A DNA stretch of 39,737 nucleotides from Bacteroidales bacterium (GTDB taxonomy: Bacteria > Bacteroidota > Bacteroidia > Bacteroidales > F082). The translations under genes were made by a program, and so were the position numbers. Below the pieces are notes generated by a model. The model worked only from the letters and a program-made list of their open reading frames with translations, was not told where the DNA came from and did no database searches. Shown piece by piece: positions 7,969 to 15,015 of the stretch. Where the stretch lies: the NCBI GenBank assembly GCA_030690365.1, contig JAUYGX010000036.1, forward strand, positions 1-39,737, read 5' to 3'. Within the stretch, counting starts at the first letter, position 1, and each line of letters starts with the position of its first letter.

Positions 7969-7974
7969 TTAAGC
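7821..7974 (+). repeat. attC-like recombination site 2 (154 bp)
   Basis: Bounded by GTACATAAC and GTTAAGC. The left arm GCATATACTTTATGGCGG pairs with a right arm that reads GCAGATGCTTTATGGCGG on the opposite strand (16 of 18). An inner stem uses TGTCTGCCG and CGCGGACA. The 3' end CACGCCCGTTA is the same as in site 1. The interior is conserved with site 1 while the outer 5' box is completely different and matches the start of its own cassette. That is the pattern expected of attC sites and not of a simple dispersed repeat. Confidence 0.65.
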
Positions 7975-8005
7975 GAAAATATAAGAGCAATTAAAACATG
8001 AACAA

Positions 8006-8527
8006 ATGAGGGATTACATACTTGTACTATTGATAACTGCTTTTTCAAGTCAATTGTATTCTCAGACAAATACAAATGAAAAAGAAATCCGTGACAGTAC
8101 CAGTGCTAAAAAAGTTGAAAATTATTTATCCATAACACTTTACCCAGAATATATCGGGCAGCTAAACATGAATGAAAGACAGGAACTCTTTCTAAACAGA
8201 GATACTATTCGCTATGTCTGGTATGAAAAACTGGAAGAAGTATTATTAGGTCAAAATACACCAGAAATAAGCTTTAAGAAGAGTCCATTAGAAGGAATCT
8301 GGATGGAGAAAGAAAATAAAACAGACTTTATAATATTTCACCCTGTTTATGATGGCCAATATCCAATCTTCTATTTACAGTTTGAAAATAGAAATGTAGT
8401 ACCGCGCAAATATGGAGACGGGCCGTATTGGTATAAACTAAGCGGGAATTTTATTCATACAATGTGGTTTCTTTCAAGCAATTCAAACTTTAAGATATCC
8501 TACCCCCACAGCCTGCCCGCCCCTTAA
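8006..8527 (+). CDS. Secreted hypothetical protein, probably truncated (cassette 4)
   Basis: 173 residues, not recognised. A signal peptide (MRDYILVLLITAFSSQLYSQ) is followed by a soluble domain with several Trp and Tyr (IRYVWYEKLEE, LEGIWMEKENKTDFIIFHP, PYWYKLSGNFIHTMWF), suggesting a small periplasmic beta-rich domain. It starts 35 bp after attC-like site 2, as a cassette gene would. The last residues (YPHSLPAP) come from DNA whose composition changes abruptly to pyrimidine-rich near 8498. I infer that the natural C-terminus and the attC of this cassette were replaced. No CGCTTAAC box, the expected partner of the start TTAAGCG, is found downstream. Confidence 0.55.
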   Translation: MRDYILVLLITAFSSQLYSQTNTNEKEIRDSTSAKKVENYLSITLYPEYIGQLNMNERQELFLNRDTIRYVWYEKLEEVLLGQNTPEISFKKSPLEGIWMEKENKTDFIIFHPVYDGQYPIFYLQFENRNVVPRKYGDGPYWYKLSGNFIHTMWFLSSNSNFKISYPHSLPAP

Positions 8528-9055
8528 AACCACCCACCTACATCTAACGAAATTCCGGGAAAGACCATCTTCAAAACCCGCTCCACTTCTCCGCCCTGCA
8601 TCGTCCCTGCCTGCCCCCGAACATTTTCGGGGTTCCGCTTCCCACGTACCACCTCCATCGCAGGGCGCTTGTGCTATCGCACAAACGAACCCTTCTCCCC
8701 ACGCTCCATTCTATGCAGGCTCCATTCACAGGTCAAGCCGTTCCGCTCCATTATAGTCATCAACCAATTCCCGGACTCTCCTCCGAAAAACACTTCAGCT
8801 TTTAATATTCGCGACTATCCGTCCCATCAGTGTTATCAGTGTTCTAATTCCCATCCTCCAATACTCAGGTTCGTGCGTCCCGATACAGCTCAATCCTTCA
8901 CCCGTTCGACCAGTCCCGGGAAGCCATACCTCCAGGCAAATTCAATTCCATCAAAATAATAAGGTCTTCATTCGAAGTACAAATATAAATTCCTATATTT
9001 GCTGTTAATTGATTTTGTGCAACTATAAATATTTATAACCGCAGGAGGACATCAA
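8528..9055. other. Pyrimidine-rich non-coding region
   Basis: C- and T-rich on the plus strand and markedly less AT-rich than the sequence to its left. The 96-codon open frame at 8669-8959 has no start context, no hydrophobic core and a Pro/Ser/Arg-rich composition; I treat it as spurious. A small hairpin CCCCGAA-cat-TTCGGGG type structure lies at 8615-8632. The right edge carries the promoter of the Fic gene. Confidence 0.5.
8994..9001 (+). promoter_or_regulatory. Bacteroidota -7 box of the Fic gene
   Basis: TATATTTG matches the TAnnTTTG consensus exactly. It lies about 55 bp before the ATG at 9056, which also has a strong AGGAGG ribosome binding site (GCAGGAGGACATC), unusual for this phylum. 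No good -33 TTTG is visible. Confidence 0.5.
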
Positions 9056-10189
9056 ATGAATATTAGCGACTTTAAATCGGGCATCTGGCAACAACAATAC
9101 CAATACAAAAGTTTTATGCCAGAACCCATTAACCATACCTGGCTTATCGACGATGAGCAGCTTAGCTACCAACTAAGCATCGCCAATATCAAACTGGGTG
9201 AGTTAAATGCCTGGTCAATGCTTATTCCCGACATCGACTTCTTTATCAAAATGCATGTCCGGAAAGAAGCTACCACCAGCAGCCGCATCGAAGGCACACA
9301 AACCAACATCGAAGAAGCCCTGCAAAAAGCTGAAAATATCAACCCTGAAATGCGCGACGACTGGCTGGAAGTAAACAATTATGTTGAAGCAATGAACCTG
9401 TCTATGACCAACCTGGACAAGCTTCCCCTCAGCAACAGGATGATTAAACAGGCACATGCACAACTGTTAGAAGGTGTTCGTGGCAAACACAAAATGCCGG
9501 GAGAATTTCGCAAGTCGCAAAATTGGATAGGTGGAGCCTCCATCAACGACGCCCGATTTGTACCCCCCCATCAACAGGTAGTTCCTGATTTAATGAGCGA
9601 TCTTGAAAAATTTCTTCATAACCCGGACTTATTTGTGCCTGACCTGGTAAAAATTGCCATTGCACACTATCAGTTTGAAACCATTCACCCTTTTCTGGAT
9701 GGAAATGGACGTATCGGTCGATTGTTGATCACCTTATTCCTGGTCAGCAAGGGCATCCTGATAAAACCAACCCTTTATCTTTCCGACTTCTTCGAACGTA
9801 ATAAATCGCTGTATTATGATAACCTGACAAGGGTACGAACAAACAACGATCTACGACAATGGCTGCTGTTTTTCTTCGAGGGTGTCAGGCAAACAGCAGA
9901 AAATTCTATAGATACTTTCAAAAATATTATCACCCTGCGTTCGCAAATCGAACAACAAAAGATTGTTACATTGGGAAAAAAGACTAAAACAGCTCAGCAA
10001 CTGTTGAACCAACTTTATGGTCGCCCGATAATCGACAGTACTGATGTAGCAAATATTCTGGAGGTAAATCCTTCTACCGCCCTGCGCATGATTGATGATT
10101 TCATAAAACTTGGTATTTTAGACGAAATGACTGGTTTTAAACGCAACCGAATCTTCATCTTTTCTGAATATGTAAACCTGTTCAAATAA
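9056..10189 (+). CDS. Fic-domain protein (predicted AMPylase, class II)
   Basis: 377 residues. Domains: an N-terminal Fic_N-like helical part (1-100), the Fic core (about 110-260) with the complete motif HPFLDGNGRIGR at 211-222 (catalytic His211, phosphate-binding loop), and a C-terminal winged-helix DNA-binding-like segment (about 300-370, with STDVANILEVNPSTALRMI). The inhibitory helix SSRIEG at 75-80 fits the (S/T)xxxE(G/N) motif, with Glu79 expected to block ATP, so it is a self-inhibited class II Fic. Family members transfer AMP to Ser/Thr/Tyr of target proteins. No antitoxin gene is needed or seen. The gene stands alone between non-coding stretches, consistent with lateral acquisition. 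Confidence 0.92.
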   Translation: MNISDFKSGIWQQQYQYKSFMPEPINHTWLIDDEQLSYQLSIANIKLGELNAWSMLIPDIDFFIKMHVRKEATTSSRIEGTQTNIEEALQKAENINPEMRDDWLEVNNYVEAMNLSMTNLDKLPLSNRMIKQAHAQLLEGVRGKHKMPGEFRKSQNWIGGASINDARFVPPHQQVVPDLMSDLEKFLHNPDLFVPDLVKIAIAHYQFETIHPFLDGNGRIGRLLITLFLVSKGILIKPTLYLSDFFERNKSLYYDNLTRVRTNNDLRQWLLFFFEGVRQTAENSIDTFKNIITLRSQIEQQKIVTLGKKTKTAQQLLNQLYGRPIIDSTDVANILEVNPSTALRMIDDFIKLGILDEMTGFKRNRIFIFSEYVNLFK

Positions 10190-10887
10190 GATCATTCTTC
10201 CATCCTTTGCACCTCAAGCCGCCAATAGCTAAAAAGCCTTCCCGCGCCCCCTTTTCAATCCTCTTTCAAAAACCATCTTTCTCGCTTACCCATACAGCCT
10301 GTCCCGGTCTCACTCAGGAACGCTCCCTACGCAACATTCGATTTGTCTGTAAGTTTATTTTGCCTGCCCTGCAAGCCTTCGTTCCTCATTAGCTGTCCTA
10401 AGTTTTCAATAAATCCTTCGTCCTGCATTCAATTTTACTTTTTTTATGCCCCTCACCTTTGGGGAGGGTTGCCTGCCTACCGTTAGGTTAGGGGGTGGGG
10501 TGCTCGTGCCTCACTGCCAGCCAATTCGTCACCGCACATAAGCACACAGCCAAATCCCCATTTATGCTACGTTCGCTCACCCATACACCACCCTCGCTCC
10601 CCCACATCCCCGACTGCTGTACGGGGACCACCACCCCTAAAAGTATCACCAAATTAACCCCCTTGACATCTTGACAGGACATTCCCATGATTAAAACCCG
10701 GAATTGTGCAATTCAAAGCAAACCCCCGCATAATTATACTTAACATATTAATATCCAGTCTTATCCATTGTCTTTTGTGTGATTTGTGCTATATTCGTTT
10801 CGGATTGGTTCTGAGAAGGTATTAAGACCGTATCATCTCCGTATCACGTCCCATTTTTTAGTATTATTCACTTTAACAAACATTCAA
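10190..10887. other. Long non-coding region before the DUF6266 gene
   Basis: About 700 bp without a supportable gene; short frames at 10207-10392 and 10488-10688 lack starts, signal or family features. The sequence is again pyrimidine-rich. A GC-rich hairpin-prone block at about 10450-10500 (CCCCTCACCTTTGGGGAGGG and a GTTAGGTTAGGGGGTGGGG tract) looks like a small intergenic repeat. A TATATTCG box around 10791, one base off TAnnTTTG, could be the promoter of the gene at 10888. Confidence 0.5.
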
Positions 10888-11544
10888 ATGGCAATTGTAC
10901 AGAATCCAATTACCGGCAGAACCAAAAAGACTTTTGGTACTACAGTGTTCTCCAAACAATTTGGAAACAACACCATGCGCTCCAAGGCCATGGATGTGAG
11001 AAACCCCCGAACCGAAGGGCAGGTTAACCAGCGAAACAAGTTTTCTATTATTGTTGACCTCATCCGACAGGTACTTCCCCTCATTAATGAGGTTTATGCT
11101 GGCAGCTTGACCAGTATGTCTCCCTACAACAAGATCACCAGTATCAATGTGAAAAATGCATTTGTGGGTGAACCGCCCGAACTGGATCATACCAAGGTGG
11201 TGCTCTGCGATTTTACCGGAAGTACGGTGAAAAATGTGACCTTAACCGGTCAGCCTGACCAGGTGATGGACATTGCCTGGGATCCCAACACCACCAATGC
11301 AGATGAGCTTGCCAGCTTATTGACATTTGTTCTGTTTAACTGCTCCACCAACGAAGCTGCTATCTTCAGGGATGCTGCAGTTCGTGGCGATGGCGTGGCT
11401 TCGGTAACCGTTCCCGATGAATGGGTTGATGCGCAGACTGCACTTCATGTACTGACCAGAGACTTTTCCCAAACTCTGGCTGGTGCTCCCAAAGGAATCG
11501 TCAAGTTCAAAGGTGGTGCCGACTTGTCGAGTGTGGTAAAATAA
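10888..11544 (+). CDS. DUF6266-family protein
   Basis: 218 residues from the ATG at 10888. The start MAIVQNPITGRTKKTFGTTV, the conserved KAMDVRNPRTEGQVNQR and the tail KGIVKFKGGADLSSVVK fit DUF6266, a Bacteroidota family of unknown function often encoded in multiple copies. No signal peptide and no membrane helix. I chose this ATG because the frame upstream (from a GTG at 10786) is not family-like. It is followed by a strong intrinsic terminator, so it forms its own transcription unit. The fold might be phage- or secretion-related, but the sequence does not show it. Confidence 0.8.
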   Translation: MAIVQNPITGRTKKTFGTTVFSKQFGNNTMRSKAMDVRNPRTEGQVNQRNKFSIIVDLIRQVLPLINEVYAGSLTSMSPYNKITSINVKNAFVGEPPELDHTKVVLCDFTGSTVKNVTLTGQPDQVMDIAWDPNTTNADELASLLTFVLFNCSTNEAAIFRDAAVRGDGVASVTVPDEWVDAQTALHVLTRDFSQTLAGAPKGIVKFKGGADLSSVVK

Positions 11545-11560
11545 TCCAACTCTTTTCTGA

Positions 11561-11595
11561 AAAAGCCTCTGATTCAACTCAGGGGCTTTTTTTTT
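11561..11595 (+). terminator. Intrinsic terminator of the DUF6266 gene
   Basis: The stem AAGCCTCTGA pairs with TCAGGGGCTT around the loop TTCAAC, followed by nine T residues. It begins 17 bp after the stop codon. Confidence 0.9.
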
Positions 11596-11635
11596 GCCAT
11601 GAATTCATTATGCATATTGTTATATCTTCTAACCC

Positions 11636-11793
11636 ATCACTTCACCCGCCTAGCAAAACTATTTCGTTCAGTCAGCAAAGGCAAGGATATATAAACAGCG
11701 TCAGGGCTTGCCCGCAAACGGCCTTCCTAATTTCCGCTGTCCTTGCCTTTGCCGCCTTCACGCATAATAAAGATGCTTGGCGGGTCAAGTGAT
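11636..11793. repeat. 158-bp imperfect palindrome (MITE- or site-like)
   Basis: The left end ATCACTTCACCCGCCTAGCA (11636-11655) and the right end, read on the other strand as ATCACTTGACCCGCCAAGCA (11774-11793), agree at 18 of 20 bases. An inner pair, GCAAAGGCAAGGA (11675-11687) and TCCTTGCCTTTGC (11740-11752), is perfect, and an ACAGCG/CGCTGT pair follows. The element can fold into one long hairpin. It could be a miniature transposable element or a recombinase site near the broken recombinase. No flanking target duplication was obvious. Confidence 0.6.
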
Positions 11794-11890
11794 TTCTGTG
11801 CCAAAGCGATAGCTGTATTCCATTAAATCGTAGAAATAGGTTGGGGATTTTTTAAGATTGGTTTAAATAACAATTTTATGGTAGAACTAA

Positions 11891-11917
11891 AAAGCTGCCC
11901 CGGAGAGGAGCAGCTTT
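11891..11917 (-). terminator. Intrinsic terminator of the truncated recombinase gene
   Basis: Read on the minus strand, AAAGCTGCTCC-tctcc-GGGGCAGCTTT is followed by a TTTTAGTT tract. It lies directly after the stop at 11924. Confidence 0.75.
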
Positions 11918-11923
11918 GTTAAA

Positions 11924-12469
11924 TCAGGCAATCTTCACCTTTTCATATTTACCATAGATTTTTGTCATGTCCCTGTTGATGAGGTCATCCACCAACGGAA
12001 TATCATTCTTATGGTACATAAAACTCATAAACCGTTTGACATGCCCATAACAAGCAACATACCTTTCATAGGTTCCCCGTGCAAAATCAATATCCACCAG
12101 ACTTTTACACCGGTCATTGTGTTCGCCAAAAACCTCAAGAAGAGTCCTTCGACTTTCATTAATACCAAAGTATTCATTTTTAATTCCTTGGGCAGTCACT
12201 TCAATGCCTGACCTTTCAATTTCAACCCTTTTTTCATGGAGTTTCAAGTAGGCTGATTCAATCTCCGAATTTATCATCCTGGAATCTTTAGATGATCCGT
12301 TTGCCCGCCCCTTGTCCTTATTCCATAAAACCTCCGCAATGCTCAGCTGCATTCCAAACTCAGTACGTTGACCATTAACTGTGATTCTCGCGAAGATGGG
12401 AGAGGTCCCGTCTTTCAGTTTCTTTGTCCGTTTAATATAAAACAAGACAATAAATGTTGATCTTTCCAT
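11924..12469 (-). pseudogene. Tyrosine recombinase, truncated before the catalytic domain
   Basis: 181 residues. The N-terminal arm-binding domain is typical of Bacteroidota mobile-element integrases (STFIVLFYIKRTKKLKDGTSPIFARI, WNKDKGRANG), followed by a SAM-like core-binding domain (RTLLEVFGEHNDRCKSL, RGTYERYVACYGHVKRFM). Full members have about 400 residues with an R-H-R-Y catalytic domain. Here the frame ends after NRDMTKIYGKYEKVKIA and a terminator follows, so all catalytic residues are missing. The protein could still bind arm sites, but it cannot recombine DNA. It is the likely scar of an element inserted near tRNA-Ser. It is not an IntI-type integron integrase. Confidence 0.8.
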
Positions 12470-12556
12470 GGCTCTAATTTTATGTTACAAAAATATTTGA
12501 TTAGAGCAAAGAAGTTCTAAGCAATGAACTGTACAACAGTGCATAACACTCAACTC

Positions 12557-12602
12557 AGGTGGACTAAACACCAAAAAAACAAAGTCCACCTACTAGTCCA
12601 CC
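12557..12602. repeat. Inverted and direct repeats of AGTCCACC
   Basis: AGGTGGACT (12557-12565) pairs with AGTCCACCT (12583-12591), and AGTCCACC occurs again at 12595-12602. The cluster lies 90-130 bp upstream of the truncated recombinase start. It could be recombinase arm sites or the remnant of an attachment region. No function can be shown from this sequence alone. Confidence 0.4.
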
Positions 12603-12646
12603 GGTATTCTGCTTTGAAATGCGTTTTGCTGCACCATCCAAAAACC

Positions 12647-12683
12647 AAAAACCACCGTCAACATTGAGTTAACCGGTGGTTTT
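12647..12683 (-). terminator. Terminator downstream of tRNA-Ser
   Basis: The stem AAAACCACCG/CGGTGGTTTT is followed on the minus strand by TTTTTGGTTTTT, 21 bp past the tRNA 3' end. T-rich sequence also follows on the plus strand, so it may work in both directions. Confidence 0.75.
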
Positions 12684-12703
12684 CTTTCTTTTGCCTTGAT
12701 GGC

Positions 12704-12793
12704 TGGCGGAGGGAGGGGGATTCGAACCCCCGGTACAGTTTCCCGTACGTCAGTTTAGCAAACTGGTGGTTTCAGCCACTCACCCACCCCTCC
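12704..12793 (-). tRNA. tRNA-Ser (anticodon GCU)
   Basis: 90 nt including an encoded CCA. On the minus strand the acceptor GGAGGGG pairs with TCCCTCC, followed by discriminator G and CCA. The T arm is GGGGG-TTCGAAT-CCCCC. The anticodon loop TTGCTAA, inside CAGT/ACTG, gives GCT. A long variable arm, characteristic of serine tRNAs, lies between. It reads AGC and AGU codons. Confidence 0.95.
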
Positions 12794-12811
12794 AATATTT
12801 TTTACGTCGTC

Positions 12812-12874
12812 GATGTTACTCTGTGGTCAGATTAGCATCCGCCTCAGGCGGATCAGCCACTTACCCACGTCGCA
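12812..12874 (-). pseudogene. Degenerate tRNA-Ser-like copy
   Basis: Immediately upstream of tRNA-Ser on the same strand, TGGGTAAGTGGCTGA matches the D-arm region TGGGTGAGTGGCTGA of the intact gene at 14 of 15 bases, and TGCTAATCTGA matches its anticodon region TGCTAAACTGA. Between them, ATCCGCC-tga-GGCGGAT is a perfect small hairpin. The T arm and acceptor 3' half are not recognisable and the anticodon loop is one base short. It is probably a partial duplication left by recombination at this tRNA. Confidence 0.5.
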
Positions 12875-13182
12875 AAAACAGGACTGCAAAAGTAATATTT
12901 TGTTTTACATCTCCAAATTTTATTTTCTTTTTTTTGATGAGGTCCAGTAGCCCGCCTGTATGGCTATTGCCCGTCTTCCATTCATGTTAAACCAAAACCA
13001 ATAAATCTCGTAATACAAATTTAACGCACTTTAAATCACACGCTTTCTCAACTGTTTAGATTTGTTTCAATTTAGATCATCACCCGCCATTAATAGTTGA
13101 ACCTGATGAATTATCTTATATTTTTGTAACAAAAATTGTGACCAATTGTTGTTATCATAATTATCTGACTAAGAAACATTCG
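12875..13182. other. Intergenic region with the aconitase promoter
   Basis: No gene. It separates the tRNA-linked accessory region from the core-like region. The frame that crosses the tRNA (around 12766-12990) is spurious. The promoter described at 13097-13126 lies at its right end. Confidence 0.6.
13097..13126 (+). promoter_or_regulatory. Bacteroidota-type promoter of the aconitase-like gene
   Basis: TTG (13097-13099) as -33 element, a 19-bp spacer, then TATTTTTG (13119-13126) fitting TAnnTTTG. Transcription would start near 13133, about 50 bp before the ATG at 13183. Confidence 0.6.
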
Positions 13183-14979
13183 ATGCCAAAGACCATGGAA
13201 AAAAGAACCTTTGCCGAAAAGATATTTGATGCGCCCAAAGGCAGCATTGTATTCGCACACCCCGACATCATCCTCACACACGACAATACCTCAAGTATAT
13301 ACAGCACCTTTAAACAAATGGGTGGCGAAAAAGTGAATGATCCTGATCAGTTACTGATCGTCCTCGACCACAACGCGCCGCCTACAACTGCCAAACTCGC
13401 CAATCAATACGAAACCATCCGGGAGATTGTCCGTTCTCAGGGAATCACCAAGTTTCATGATGCAGGCAAGGGTATTTGTCATCAGATTATGGCTGAATAT
13501 GCCAAGCCGGGGATGATCATCGTTGGCAGCGACAGCCACACATGCACTGCCGGGGCTTTCAACGCTTTTGCAGCAGGCATCGACCGGACCGAATCTGCCG
13601 GCCTTTGGAAAGTGGGCGAAACCTGGTTCAGGGTGCCCGAATCCATCAAGATCACCTTAACCGGAAAACTCAACGAAGGCGTTTATGCAAAGGACCTCTC
13701 GCTGTGGATTATTGGCATGATTGGCTCCAGCGGAGCTGATTATATGTCCATCGAATACCACGGGGAAGGCGTAAAAACCTTGTCCATCGAGCAACGCATG
13801 ACCCTCGCCAACCTGGCGTCTGAAATGGGTGCTAAAAACGCGGTTTTCCCAAATGACGAAGTGCTGGAAGCATGGTTCGGAGAAAAAACTGAAGGCGTAT
13901 GGGCCGACGAAGGAGCTCACTATCTGAAAGAAATTACCATCCACCTCAATGATATTTTCCCTGTGGTGGCGGCTCCTCATCATGTGGACAATGTAAAAGC
14001 CGTTTCGGAAGTGGCCGGGACCAAACTACACGAAGCACTGGTAGGTACTTGCACCAACGGTCGTTTTGAGGATTTAAAAATCGTGGCCGACATTGTAGAA
14101 GGCAAAAAAATCCCCATGGGATTCCAGTTTTTGGTGATCCCAGCTTCGCAGGAAATCTATATCAAAGCCATGAAGGAAGGCATTATTGAGACCCTGCTCG
14201 AAGCCGGTGCCAATGTGCTGGCCTCTTCCTGTGGCCCCTGTCTGGGAACCGGACAAGGCATACCGGCTGATGGTTACAACGTAATTTCCACGGCCAACCG
14301 GAATTTTAAAGGCCGTATGGGCAATAAGGAATCCTTTGTTTACCTGGCCTCACCGGCTACAGTGGCTTATTCTGCTCTGGCAGGAGAAATTGTCGATCCG
14401 AGAGGCATCCGGTCAAACGACAAATTCCCCTACTCTGTCGAACAAACCAATACGGTATCCATTGATGATAACGACAACCGCCGTTTAGGCAATGTGTGGA
14501 ATTATGCAGATGCCAACAACCTGAATACCGACCAGATGTTTGCCGGAAACCTCACCTACAGCGTGCTGAGTTCGGAACCTGAAAAAATCATGGAACACCT
14601 CTTTGTTGGTTTCGATGTTAACTTCAACAAAAATGTCCAGGCGGATGACATAATCATAGCCGGTGATAATTTTGGATGCGGCAGTTCACGCGAACATCCG
14701 GCAGTGGGTTTGGCCCATGCAGGAGTAAAAGCTGTGATTTGTGGGTCAGTGAACAGAATATTTTATAGATCGGCTGTAAATCAGGGTCTTCCAATCATTT
14801 TATTGCCCGAAGCCGTGAAAGCCTACCAGCCCGGAGATGAAATTAACATTAATTTTGAAGAAGGAATCGTTCTGGTTGGGAATAAAAGCTTTAATTTTGC
14901 AGCGCTTCCCGAAAAGCTCATGAATATTTTCAAAGCCAAAGGGTTAGTAAATTTTATAAAAGAAAACAGCGTGCAATAA
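13183..14979 (+). CDS. Aconitase / isopropylmalate isomerase family protein, large and small domains fused
   Basis: 598 residues from the ATG at 13183 (an ATG at 13195 is also possible). The large LeuC-like part carries GSDSHTCTAGA and the three iron-sulfur ligands Cys290 (GTCTNGR), Cys350 and Cys353 (SSCGPCLG). A LeuD-like swivel domain follows (about 460-590) with GDNFGCGSSREH and the active-site Ser/Arg. Separate LeuC and LeuD chains are the usual isopropylmalate arrangement. A one-chain protein of about 600 residues is the compact aconitase type, shorter than the 750-900 residues of AcnA/AcnB. No leucine genes are near, and citrate lyase lies 5 kb away, so citrate-isocitrate conversion is my preferred reaction. 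Homoaconitase-like activity remains possible. Confidence 0.85.
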   Translation: MPKTMEKRTFAEKIFDAPKGSIVFAHPDIILTHDNTSSIYSTFKQMGGEKVNDPDQLLIVLDHNAPPTTAKLANQYETIREIVRSQGITKFHDAGKGICHQIMAEYAKPGMIIVGSDSHTCTAGAFNAFAAGIDRTESAGLWKVGETWFRVPESIKITLTGKLNEGVYAKDLSLWIIGMIGSSGADYMSIEYHGEGVKTLSIEQRMTLANLASEMGAKNAVFPNDEVLEAWFGEKTEGVWADEGAHYLKEITIHLNDIFPVVAAPHHVDNVKAVSEVAGTKLHEALVGTCTNGRFEDLKIVADIVEGKKIPMGFQFLVIPASQEIYIKAMKEGIIETLLEAGANVLASSCGPCLGTGQGIPADGYNVISTANRNFKGRMGNKESFVYLASPATVAYSALAGEIVDPRGIRSNDKFPYSVEQTNTVSIDDNDNRRLGNVWNYADANNLNTDQMFAGNLTYSVLSSEPEKIMEHLFVGFDVNFNKNVQADDIIIAGDNFGCGSSREHPAVGLAHAGVKAVICGSVNRIFYRSAVNQGLPIILLPEAVKAYQPGDEININFEEGIVLVGNKSFNFAALPEKLMNIFKAKGLVNFIKENSVQ

Positions 14980-15015
14980 TTTAAAGGAGTTGCTGCTGTA
15001 CACTTAACTATCGTA

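Larger units (their letters stand above)
11545..11923. other. Intergenic region with a large near-palindrome
   Basis: No gene. It holds the DUF6266 terminator, the 158-bp near-palindrome (11636-11793) and the terminator of the truncated recombinase. The frame at 11610-11792 lies inside the palindrome and is not supported as coding. Confidence 0.6.

Noticed and set aside
8669-8959. 96-codon open frame in the pyrimidine-rich region
   Set aside because: Composition follows the C/T bias of the DNA, with no start context or recognisable domain.
11924-12469. The tyrosine recombinase as the integron integrase of the cassette array
   Set aside because: Its N-terminal domain is the Bacteroidota mobile-element type, not IntI, and it lacks a catalytic domain.
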